Below are positions 1 through 7,124 of a stretch of 64,000 bases of DNA, one piece after another. How positions within the stretch are numbered: the first letter of the stretch is position 1; each line of letters begins with the position of its first letter. The position numbers were made by a program, and so were the translations under genes. The notes under the pieces were generated by a model that saw only the letters and a program-made list of their open reading frames with translations, was not told the origin of the DNA and made no database searches. The stretch is from Pseudoselenomonas ruminantium (GTDB taxonomy: Bacteria > Bacillota > Negativicutes > Selenomonadales > Selenomonadaceae). The stretch lies in contig SVCA01000008.1 of assembly GCA_015058625.1 (NCBI GenBank), forward strand, positions 1 through 64,000, read 5' to 3'.

Positions 1-205
1 GACTCATTTATCTTATCGCATTCAGCTTAGCTTGTCAAGAACTTTTTTGAAGTTTTTTCGAAGCATTTTGGAACTCACCAGTGCCTCGCCAGTCAAGGCT
101 TCGCTACACCGTTTCGTGTTCGTGTCTGTCAGCGACTTGTATTATATTACACGAGTTCTCCCTATATGTCAACACCTTTTTTGAAAAAAAGTTAAAAACT
201 GCTAA
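1..205. other. AT-rich intergenic stretch without a recognised gene
   Basis: No credible coding region is visible. The sequence is rich in T runs and contains several short complementary stretches. It resembles the low-complexity spacer often seen beside rRNA operons in Firmicutes, but no rRNA sequence is present, so that is only an impression. Confidence 0.4.
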
Positions 206-262
206 AAATTGCAGTTTATCGATGTTATTGCGAGATTATTTCTAGTTGTTACAGCTCAGTTT

Positions 263-457
263 GGGCGGAGGTGGTAATACTTTTCGCCGTTGCACTAAAT
301 GACCCACAAGTAAATTTATGGGCTTTTTAGTTACCTGCGCCGGGCAAGACCGGCGGCGCGTATGTTCAGCCCAGTATTTAGTCTATGCTGTTTGTGGGCC
401 AGTCCTCACTGCGTTCGGACAGTCGTTCCACGGCGAAAAGCATCACCACATCCGCCC
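263..457 (-). repeat. Gamma structured repeat, copy 1 (195 bp hairpin, inverted)
   Basis: The ends form a stem of about 28 bp (left arm from 263, right arm ending 457). Read on the minus strand, the interior matches the copies at 6759 and 23258: a small hairpin with the loop sequence CGAACGCAGTG, a GCGCC/GGCGC hairpin followed by GTAA, and a terminal GTCATTTAG. The arm sequences differ from the other copies but remain complementary. Arm differences give G-U pairs only in the minus-strand transcript, the same orientation as the conserved interior. Left of it, positions 207-234 repeat the left flank of the 23258 copy. It is a structured RNA or a mobile hairpin; the family name is unknown to me. 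Confidence 0.7.
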
Positions 458-566
458 TAAGTTGCATCTGCATTAAATGTATTTTCCTCGATGATAAGCG
501 ACAAGTACATCGATGTTCTTGTTACGGGAGCAACGAGTTCGTGGCAATAGTATAGGTCGTAGCTTA
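458..566. other. Spacer between two gamma repeats
   Basis: This joins the inverted copy 1 to the left arm of copy 2. It contains ATCGATGTTCTTGTTAC, similar to the left flank of gamma copies (ATCGATGTTATTG), and a GAGTTCGTGG motif that resembles the inverted right flank of copy 3. No gene is visible. Confidence 0.45.
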
Positions 567-576
567 GGGCGGACGG
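567..576 (+). repeat. 10-bp target site duplication, left
   Basis: GGGCGGACGG lies directly left of the terminal inverted repeat at 577. The identical 10 bp lies directly right of the other terminus (6759-6768). Removing the element and one copy restores a normal left arm of gamma copy 2, so the duplication marks a real insertion event. A 10-bp duplication fits the IS4 family. Confidence 0.9.
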
Positions 577-595
577 CAATGTCATTAAGTTAAGG
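577..595 (+). repeat. Left terminal inverted repeat of the IS4-type element
   Basis: CAATGTCATTAAGTTAAGG is the exact reverse complement of 6740-6758. A diverged partial copy (CGCCGTTAAGTTAGG) lies at 632-646, with a GGTCAG/CTGACC hairpin between them, possibly a subterminal transposase site. Confidence 0.9.
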
Positions 596-662
596 TCAGA
601 ACAACGAAATTTGTTCGTATTCCCTGACCAACGCCGTTAAGTTAGGACTGACAAAAAGAAAA

Positions 663-702
663 AGACACCAACAATTCGGTTGATACCGAAAGTATGGTGT
701 CT
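663..702 (-). terminator. Terminator of the transposase gene
   Basis: The stem AGACACCA (663-670) / TGGTGTCT (695-702) is flanked by A-rich and T-rich runs on both sides, so it can work in both directions. It lies just downstream of the transposase stop codon. Confidence 0.75.
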
Positions 703-776
703 TTTTTGTTATTTCAGCAGAAATCATGTCCATTTCGCCCATACCAAACGGCACAGGTTCTTACTATAAATAAAAC

Positions 777-2132
777 CTATGCTACTCGGTATATGAAATT
801 AACGACGGTCTGTGCTTTCAATTTCCGCTTGTCAGCCCGCCCTTGACGAACAGGCTCGATATATTTGGCGATTTCTTGGAGAATTGTAGGCGGAGCGTTC
901 TCCTGCTTCCTGTAATAGCTCCGACAAATATGGGCCGATACAGCAAAATTAACCTGATACTCGTATACTCTGGGCGTTGCACAGACTATAACAACACAGG
1001 CGGTTATTCTCTCGCTGAAATTGTACATCACCAGCGAGGCAAAGATTTCTTGTATGATGGCATTGTCCTTGCGGGCATGGAAATTAACCATACCAATAGC
1101 GTATTTGAGGTCTCTGAAAGATGTTTCTATGCCCCAACGCATATTGTATAGTTCCTTAATTTTGTCAGCAGGAAACGAGCCTCTATCTAATGACGTGGCG
1201 ATGGTTTCATACTTATCTTCGGTTATCTTGAATCTTACGACACGGATAGACATTTTATGCTTGGACTCGAAATCCCATGTTTGCGAAACTTTGTTTTTAC
1301 CAAATTTCGATTTCCCGCTTATGTATTTAGCCGTACCATTCTTAAATGCGACCTTATCTTCTTTGGTTTGGGTTGTCCGTATGTCCAAAGGTACATCGAC
1401 GTCAAATTCTTCCATAGGCAGGGCTTTGACTTCAGTATTCCAACCTTCTTTGACACGGATTAGGAACTCCATCCCATCTTTGCGTCTGCAATGCTCCATA
1501 AGATTTATGGCTGCATAACCTCTGTCGCCGATAAAAATAGCTTTTCCCTTGAGAGGAAGATTGTTTATCATGGAAACAGCGGCCTGTAGCTCGTCAACAA
1601 CACGGACACCTTGGATGACAGCGTCCGTGTAAGTTTTATTCATCAGGTCAAACAGCGTGTTTACATGATACTGATTGAGTCCTTCAGGGTGTCTGTATGA
1701 ATTAACATGGGTTTCTTTGTTTTCAGGGTTGGTTGCAACATTAACCACCGTTCCGTCACAGGCATAAAGACGATACCCCATATACGTTTTCTCGTCAGAC
1801 GATAACTCATTAGACTTATGCAGCAGATATTTGAAGGCTTCTGGGTGAATTTTGTCCCTTTGCTGAACAAAGGCTGATTTGGTCGCGAAGTCGTCCGCGC
1901 CCATAAAATAGTCCGCCAGTTCCTTATTTAAGGATTGACCGCCCATACCAAGTATGATTTTCAGCATACGCTCAAAGGTAAGGGTACGTTTCCTTGTGAA
2001 GTCTTTTTCGGGGTTCACGACAAAAGAAGAAGCATTTTTCGCCATTTCAGATATGACGCCGTTAAGCGTATCACGTATCTGTCTGACTTTCTTATCAGCT
2101 TCTTTGGGATTTTTGTATGATACTTTTCCCAT
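777..2132 (-). CDS. IS4-family DDE transposase
   Basis: This 451-residue protein would catalyse cut-and-paste transposition. The IS4 signature is complete: the first Asp in a YACDGT context, the second Asp in GDRGYAA, and the Y-(2)-R-(3)-E-(6)-K motif in YNMRWGIETSFRDLK. The start at 2132 is preferred because GGGGG of a good ribosome site lies just upstream, although the frame stays open for another 44 codons to 2264. Length and intact motifs suggest an active enzyme. It is the only transposase inside the terminal repeats at 577 and 6758 and should recognise them. A terminator follows at 663-702. Confidence 0.92.
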   Translation of the reverse strand: MGKVSYKNPKEADKKVRQIRDTLNGVISEMAKNASSFVVNPEKDFTRKRTLTFERMLKIILGMGGQSLNKELADYFMGADDFATKSAFVQQRDKIHPEAFKYLLHKSNELSSDEKTYMGYRLYACDGTVVNVATNPENKETHVNSYRHPEGLNQYHVNTLFDLMNKTYTDAVIQGVRVVDELQAAVSMINNLPLKGKAIFIGDRGYAAINLMEHCRRKDGMEFLIRVKEGWNTEVKALPMEEFDVDVPLDIRTTQTKEDKVAFKNGTAKYISGKSKFGKNKVSQTWDFESKHKMSIRVVRFKITEDKYETIATSLDRGSFPADKIKELYNMRWGIETSFRDLKYAIGMVNFHARKDNAIIQEIFASLVMYNFSERITACVVIVCATPRVYEYQVNFAVSAHICRSYYRKQENAPPTILQEIAKYIEPVRQGRADKRKLKAQTVVNFIYRVA

Positions 2133-2518
2133 GACGGAACCCCCTTTCTTAATATTTTGGAGATTTCGTTGACATATTCTTCTACCAAGACACTGCTTCG
2201 AGAGCTGTGCCGTGGCGTACTCTGGGCAGAACGCCAGGTTTGACTTTCCTTCTAATACCATCATACACGATTGGCTTTTTCAATGTGGAAATCGGAGCAC
2301 GGTATTAAAAAAACTTCAGTTTAACGTGTTTGTGAGGTCAAATATGAAACGAATCACCATATTGAAGTATGGCAAAATAAAACTTCATACGTGGACGGAA
2401 ATCGTGTATGCTTTTTCGTCAAAAATGTAAATCCCGATTTGCTATCCTTGTTTTGGCGCTCCTACTGGGGCGTTTTTTGTAAGGTGAATGGGATTTTGTT
2501 AAGAAGAAAGGAATTTTT
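2133..2518. promoter_or_regulatory. Divergent control region between transposase and adhesin
   Basis: This 386-bp gap contains the transposase start signals at its left edge and the adhesin ribosome site (AGAAAGGA, 2507-2514) at its right edge. A possible intrinsic terminator at 2457-2478 interrupts the adhesin leader. No clear -35/-10 pair could be fixed, and no gene is visible. Confidence 0.5.
2457..2478 (+). terminator. Leader terminator upstream of the adhesin
   Basis: The stem CGCTCC-TACT-GGGGCG is followed by six T residues, about 40 bp before the adhesin start codon. It may insulate the gene from outside transcription after transposition, or act as an attenuator. The stem is only 6 bp and contains one G-U pair. 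Confidence 0.55.
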
Positions 2519-4888
2519 ATGCGTAAAAGTATCAAGAAGAATAAGAAAGCATTGCTGATGGCTGCTGTACTGTCAGCTCTGGAAGTCGGCTCCGTGGTGG
2601 GCAATGTCGGTCTGCCTATGACGAACGTGGCGGAAGCGGCAACGGCGCTTACCGAAGAAGAGCGTATTGCTAGAGGGTATCCTAAAATTCCTAATTTGAC
2701 ATACTACGATGACGGAACAGTATTGCTTAGAGATGTCAAGCACTATACTTATGAAGGAGATAGTGGAAGTATATACGGTTATAATGCGGAGACAAGAGCA
2801 TCGGGAAAACTTATGAGTTATGATAATGATTCTGCGGTGTTCTTGGTTGAAAATGCGGACGCGGATTCTTTTGGGTATGGTTCACGCACCATAAAGCAAG
2901 TCGCTTATAGCAAAGGGCAGCTTGTTGCGTCGAATACGTCTGGGGAAGTAGAGAAATCTTCCTTAGAAAATGAAGATTCTCTTAAAAAAAAGGAAATGTT
3001 TAAGTCCATGCTCAATGAGGGATATTCTTTTGACCAAAACTCTGCCAGTGGTTTTGTCGTAATATCACCTGACAATAGCGGAGCAAATCCCAAAACCGTC
3101 TTAAAAAAAGAAGGGGTGGATATTGAAGAAGGTACTGTAACCATCTCCAAAGAAATGAACACCAAGGATATTACTACCGATGGTAAAATTACAACCACGG
3201 GTGATATTGAGACAGGTGGTGATATTCATGACAAAGGAGATATGGACGTCGATGGCAAAGCAACCCTCCACGGGGACACCATCATTGAAGGTAGTGTCAC
3301 TACCTACGGTGACACTACGATTGACGGCAAAACCACCCTCAAGGGTGACACCACTATCGGCGACGGGGCCGAAGACAGAATTATTGTTGAGGGCACTGCC
3401 GAATTCAAGGAGAGAACCCAGTTCAACAAGGACGTAACCGTTAAAGGAAAACAGACTATTGAACAGAACCTCCACGTCAAAGGGGATTCCGTAACCGAGG
3501 GCAATTCCACCGTTGAAGGCGACGCAGCCGTCAAGGGGAGCATCACGCTGGGCGATGATAAGAACGCTGATGTTCTGGAGGTCAACGCCAAGACCAACAT
3601 TCACGGCAATACGACGATTGGCGATAGCTCGGACGACAAGTTCACAGTGAACGCAACCAGCAAGTTCAAGTCGGACACTACTTTCGACCAGAATGTACTG
3701 GTCAAGGGAGACCAGACTGTTGAAGGCAACAGCCATACCAAGGGCAATGCCGAAGTAGATAAGGATTTGGCTGTACATGGCTCTGATGTCATTGATGGCG
3801 ATTCTGTTGTTCATGGGGATTCTACGGTAGACGGTAAGTTCCACGCCAAGAGTAATGCCGAGTTTGACCAAAACGTAACTATTCACGGTTCCGAAACCGT
3901 TGATGGCGATAGCCACGTCAAGGGCAACATCGAAGTAGATAAGGATATGACCGTCCATGGTGCAATGGTCGTTGACGGTGGTATGAAGGTCAGCGATGAC
4001 TTTGGTACAAAGGGCAACATGACCGTAGATAAGACGCTCACCGTGGGTGGTGGCGCTAACATATCTGGTGATACGATTTTGGATGGAAAATTCTTCGCCA
4101 AGGGAGCTGCCGCCTTCGGTGACAGCATGGATGTTGCCAAGAATCTCACCGTCGGTGGCAATGCTCACGTTATCGGTGATTCTGTTGTAGATGGCGATTC
4201 TTACGCCCGTTCTTACAATATCGGCAACGAGAAGTACATTGACTCCAATGGTATTAACGCCAACAATCATAAGATTCGCAATGTCGCGGACGGCGAGATT
4301 GGCCCGAACAGCCTTGACGCCGTAAACGGACGCCAGTTGTGGCATACTCGCGAAGCACTCCAGCATAATCTCAACCAGGTTGGCGCTGGCGCGGCGGCGA
4401 TGGCTTCCTTGCATCCATTGGATTATGAGCATGACGACAAGCTCTCCGTATCCGCCGCAATGGGTAACTACAAGGATAAGACCGCTATGGCGGTCGGGGC
4501 CTTTTACCGCCCCAATATCAAATCCATGATTAACCTTTCTGGCACTCTAGGCTACGGCGACAATATGTTCGGCATTGGCGTAACAACCAAAATGGGCAAA
4601 GTTACCGAAGCTGATACCATGACTGACGAACAGCTTCGGGACAAAGTATCCGAAATCCATGACGAGAATAAGGAACTTCGGGAAGAAAACAGCAATCTGA
4701 AGTCCGAGGTCTCTGACTTGAAGGAAAAAATTGCCAAATTCAACAAGCAGGATACGGCACAAGAGAAGCAGATTGCGGCTCTTACCGCAAAAAATGCTGA
4801 TATAGAGAAGGCTTACATTCAGCTCATATCCAAGGTCGATGGTATGGCTGCGGAACTGGCAAGTCTCAAGGCAGATAGCCAGAAATAA
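2519..4888 (+). CDS. Trimeric autotransporter adhesin (YadA-like), transposon passenger
   Basis: This 789-residue surface protein is predicted to form a trimer anchored in the outer membrane. Residues 1-40 are a long signal peptide with a basic start (MRKSIKKNKK) and an AEA cleavage region. Residues of about 45-210 are an unassigned head. Residues of about 215-560 are a string of roughly six-residue repeats of the type GDxxVDG, suggesting a beta-helical stalk. A YadA-type neck (around IRNVADGEIGPNSLDAVNGRQLW) and membrane anchor occupy about 570-695. Unusually, about 95 further residues follow the anchor and read as a heptad coiled coil; typical family members end at the last beta strand. A ribosome site AGAAAGGA precedes the start. 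A terminator follows at 4921. Confidence 0.9.
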   Translation: MRKSIKKNKKALLMAAVLSALEVGSVVGNVGLPMTNVAEAATALTEEERIARGYPKIPNLTYYDDGTVLLRDVKHYTYEGDSGSIYGYNAETRASGKLMSYDNDSAVFLVENADADSFGYGSRTIKQVAYSKGQLVASNTSGEVEKSSLENEDSLKKKEMFKSMLNEGYSFDQNSASGFVVISPDNSGANPKTVLKKEGVDIEEGTVTISKEMNTKDITTDGKITTTGDIETGGDIHDKGDMDVDGKATLHGDTIIEGSVTTYGDTTIDGKTTLKGDTTIGDGAEDRIIVEGTAEFKERTQFNKDVTVKGKQTIEQNLHVKGDSVTEGNSTVEGDAAVKGSITLGDDKNADVLEVNAKTNIHGNTTIGDSSDDKFTVNATSKFKSDTTFDQNVLVKGDQTVEGNSHTKGNAEVDKDLAVHGSDVIDGDSVVHGDSTVDGKFHAKSNAEFDQNVTIHGSETVDGDSHVKGNIEVDKDMTVHGAMVVDGGMKVSDDFGTKGNMTVDKTLTVGGGANISGDTILDGKFFAKGAAAFGDSMDVAKNLTVGGNAHVIGDSVVDGDSYARSYNIGNEKYIDSNGINANNHKIRNVADGEIGPNSLDAVNGRQLWHTREALQHNLNQVGAGAAAMASLHPLDYEHDDKLSVSAAMGNYKDKTAMAVGAFYRPNIKSMINLSGTLGYGDNMFGIGVTTKMGKVTEADTMTDEQLRDKVSEIHDENKELREENSNLKSEVSDLKEKIAKFNKQDTAQEKQIAALTAKNADIEKAYIQLISKVDGMAAELASLKADSQK

Positions 4889-4920
4889 TCGCTATTATGA
4901 CCACTCATGTAAACAAAGAG

Positions 4921-4948
4921 GGACAGCATTATCTCGTGCTGTCCTTTT
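4921..4948 (+). terminator. Terminator of the adhesin gene
   Basis: The perfect 8-bp stem GGACAGCA/TGCTGTCC is followed by TTTT, 32 bp after the adhesin stop codon. The next gene (5007) therefore probably has its own promoter; a TATAAT-like box lies at about 4953-4958. Confidence 0.8.
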
Positions 4949-5006
4949 CATGATATAATAGATAAAAGCTTTTTAATTATGTCAGCAAGAAGTATTGGAG
5001 TTATTC

Positions 5007-6611
5007 ATGATGAAAGATTCTACTTATGCACTGCACCACGGGAGCATAGTTCACGTAGACAACGTGCCTTCAGGATTATCTTGCGAGTGTACTTGTCCTG
5101 CATGTGGAACACGTATGATAGCAAGGCATGGAAAAATTAAGACGCACCATTTTGCCCACTATCATGCCAAAACTTGTGCTACTGGGTATCAGACCGCTGT
5201 GCATATGCGGGCGAAAGAATTGTTATCAGAGAAAAAAGAGCTTTACTTACCCCCTCACCAGTTCGTATATGGAGCTAAAGTATTCCATGTACAATCGACT
5301 AAAGTACAAATAAAAAAGGTTGAATTAGAAAAACGATTAGACAAAATCATACCTGACGTTGTGGTTACAACTTCTAAAGGGCAAATCATTTTTGTTGAGA
5401 TATTCGTAACACATAAGATTGATGACAAAAAACTCGCTATAATAAAATCAATGGACATACCGACCATTGAGATAGACCTTAGTAATTGCGAACTTAATGA
5501 TAGGAAACTCATTGAAGCTATGAACGATGGAGGCAACCATATCAAGTGGATATATTATGGCAAAGAGTCTTTCTATATAAGAAGAATAAACGGCAATACG
5601 GAAAAAATTACCATTGATAATCGAGGCAGAATAATTTGCCCCATACTAAAAGCAGTGTCTTTCGACGAAGGTAATCCCATAGTTGGCTATCGTCAAGATA
5701 ATTGTTGCTCACAATGTTTCTTTCTGCTAAATAGAATCGGAAAAGACACAATTATGTGTATGGGTAAGCAATATTTCAGTGACATTTATCAGTTGAATAC
5801 CCCTGTCGAAAAACGAAGAGAAGATTACTTGCATAAGTATTTTGATACAAAAACAGCTTTCAAGTCTATTGAAAAAAGTCTTTTAGAATATGCAAAAATC
5901 CCTTATGCTTATAGGATAGCTAAAAATAGAGACTGGCACCCGCTCGATAGGCTTCAGATAGTATCTATCTTATCAATAAAAAAAGTTTTTGACGTCTGTA
6001 AAATTCCACGGCTAAAAATCGAAGGCGAAAATATTGATAAAGAAACTATATCCTTTTATATATGTGTGGTCGATTCATTAGCAACATCGCGATTATGGTT
6101 GGGGAAATGCTATAAAGACTACGTTAAGTCTCATGAACCAATAGTGGTTGTCTATGCAAAAGTAAGAGATTCATTTAAACAATACAAATATGAAGCTGTT
6201 ATTTATTTGAAGGATGTACCTTCTAATTTTTATATTAACTCTCCACAAGAATGCTTTTCATTTTATGATGATAATGATAAATACGTCAAAAAGATTCCGC
6301 TTCAAGGTGTAGAGGAAAAAGATTTTTATAAAATTGGGGACAGATATTATGCCAAGTGTTACCGTTCCTACAAGGGGGATAATGACTATACTTTTGTTCC
6401 TGCTGAGTACTGTTCTCAATGTTTTCGATATAAGGAGACACTCGGCGCAACAATTACAAAATTTCTTTGCTTTACAGATAGGCTGCCTGAAAACACGCCC
6501 AATCCCTCCTATGAAGTATTGAAGGAAGACGGCAAATTAAGAAATGATGCTATTGCAAAGGGGTTAGTGAACAACAATGATAAATATCTATTCATAAAGC
6601 TGATACTATAA
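5007..6611 (+). CDS. CoiA-like protein with zinc-finger cysteines, transposon passenger
   Basis: This 534-residue cytoplasmic protein resembles competence protein CoiA in its first 200 residues. It has a CxCxCPxCG zinc-ribbon motif near residue 30, an HHFAHYH segment, and a possible restriction-type nuclease core (DKIIPDVVV then FVEIFVTHKIDDKK, a D...E-x-x...K arrangement). Two further cysteine pairs (CCSQC and YCSQC, each with a later Cys) look like extra zinc knuckles in the long C-terminal half, which I do not recognise. ATG 5007 is chosen because GGAG lies 7 bp upstream; a TTG at 4995 is less likely. The gene is more AT-rich than the adhesin before it, suggesting a different source. Its role in the element is unknown. 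Confidence 0.7.
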   Translation: MMKDSTYALHHGSIVHVDNVPSGLSCECTCPACGTRMIARHGKIKTHHFAHYHAKTCATGYQTAVHMRAKELLSEKKELYLPPHQFVYGAKVFHVQSTKVQIKKVELEKRLDKIIPDVVVTTSKGQIIFVEIFVTHKIDDKKLAIIKSMDIPTIEIDLSNCELNDRKLIEAMNDGGNHIKWIYYGKESFYIRRINGNTEKITIDNRGRIICPILKAVSFDEGNPIVGYRQDNCCSQCFFLLNRIGKDTIMCMGKQYFSDIYQLNTPVEKRREDYLHKYFDTKTAFKSIEKSLLEYAKIPYAYRIAKNRDWHPLDRLQIVSILSIKKVFDVCKIPRLKIEGENIDKETISFYICVVDSLATSRLWLGKCYKDYVKSHEPIVVVYAKVRDSFKQYKYEAVIYLKDVPSNFYINSPQECFSFYDDNDKYVKKIPLQGVEEKDFYKIGDRYYAKCYRSYKGDNDYTFVPAEYCSQCFRYKETLGATITKFLCFTDRLPENTPNPSYEVLKEDGKLRNDAIAKGLVNNNDKYLFIKLIL

Positions 6612-6682
6612 CTTTTCTTAATAAATAACCAAATCGTATCAGATACTAATTAACGAGTTAGGTGTTTTAGTCAACCAAATAA

Positions 6683-6727
6683 AAAACCACTCCAAAAGTT
6701 TTCAGACAACTTTTATGGAGTGGTTTT
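6683..6727 (+). terminator. Terminator at the right end of the transposon
   Basis: A 12-bp stem, AAAACCACTCCA/TGGAGTGGTTTT, lies about 70 bp after the CoiA-like gene and just inside the right terminal repeat. It ends in TTTT and is also flanked by A residues on the left. Confidence 0.8.
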
Positions 6728-6739
6728 GACGTCAAAAAG

Positions 6740-6758
6740 CCTTAACTTAATGACATTG
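6740..6758 (-). repeat. Right terminal inverted repeat of the IS4-type element
   Basis: CCTTAACTTAATGACATTG is the exact reverse complement of 577-595. It is followed immediately by the second target copy GGGCGGACGG. Confidence 0.9.
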
Positions 6759-6768
6759 GGGCGGACGG
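6759..6768 (+). repeat. 10-bp target site duplication, right
   Basis: GGGCGGACGG is identical to 567-576. It forms the start of the left arm of gamma copy 2, which shows that the transposon inserted inside that hairpin. Confidence 0.9.
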
Positions 6769-6950
6769 GGAGTGATTTTTCTGTCAGGAGCGACTGCCTG
6801 AACGCAGTGAAGGCCGGCCCCTGTATAAATCAGGCTAAGCAAATACGCTGAAAGCAGCGCCGTTGGCCTGCCCGGCGCGAGTAAATGGACAGCTATTTTT
6901 TCCGAGGGGGTCGTTTAGCGGAAAACAGAAAAATTACTCCCCGTTCGCCC
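6759..6950 (+). repeat. Gamma structured repeat, copy 2 (192 bp hairpin)
   Basis: The outer stem of about 25 bp (6759-6783 with 6926-6950) encloses a small ACTGC/GCAGT hairpin, a GCGCC/GGCGC hairpin followed by GAGTAA, and GTCGTTTAGCGGAAAA. The interior is nearly identical to copy 3 (23258) and related to inverted copy 1. Two arm positions form G-U pairs in the plus-strand transcript. Beyond the stem, AACCTGCAATTT (6995-7006) is an inverted counterpart of the AAATTGCAG left flank of the family. An IS4-type element interrupts its left boundary. Either a structured RNA or a mobile hairpin. Confidence 0.7.
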
Positions 6951-7019
6951 CTGACAACGTATGAACTAGATACCTTTATCACGAACTCCCCGACAACCTG
7001 CAATTTAATCTACGCAAAA

Positions 7020-7098
7020 GCCCGCGGAGCTGATGTTATTTCCCCCAGCTTTTACAAGCCTGTCTCTGACGAAGGAAAATATCACCAGCCCCGCGGGC
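7020..7098 (-). terminator. Beta-type long hairpin, probable terminator of the PASTA transpeptidase gene
   Basis: The arms GCCCGCGG...(7020) and ...CCGCGGGC (7098) form a stem of about 22 bp, just downstream of the minus-strand gene at 7125; the minus strand runs into TTTT. Its 38-nt cap matches the cap of the hairpin at 16974 (about 28 of 38 positions, including TTTTCC and AAGC) although the arms differ. Two arm differences give G-U pairs only on the minus strand. Confidence 0.7.
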
Positions 7099-7124
7099 GT
7101 CTTTATTCATAGATATACGTCGTA

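Larger units (their letters stand above)
577..6758. mobile_element. IS4-type transposon with passenger genes (6182 bp)
   Basis: The element is bounded by perfect 19-bp inverted repeats (577-595 and 6740-6758) and flanked by a perfect 10-bp target duplication. It encodes one DDE transposase on the minus strand (777-2132) and two passengers on the plus strand: a trimeric autotransporter adhesin (2519-4888) and a CoiA-like protein (5007-6611). No second terminal repeat is visible between the transposase and the passengers, so all three genes appear to sit inside one pair of ends, unlike a simple IS of about 1.6 kb. The element inserted into the stem of gamma copy 2. Perfect ends and perfect target duplication suggest a fairly recent insertion. 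Confidence 0.88.

Noticed and set aside
1..205. rRNA or tRNA gene at the left edge
   Set aside because: The sequence is T-rich without any conserved rRNA segment or cloverleaf.
777..2264. Long form of the IS4 transposase starting at 2264
   Set aside because: The first 44 codons lack a ribosome site; ATG 2132 with a strong G-rich site is the better start.
3101..4432. A 443-codon open frame on the minus strand inside the adhesin
   Set aside because: It is a shadow of the repeat-rich adhesin gene. It has no ribosome site and no recognisable domain, while the plus strand encodes a complete autotransporter.
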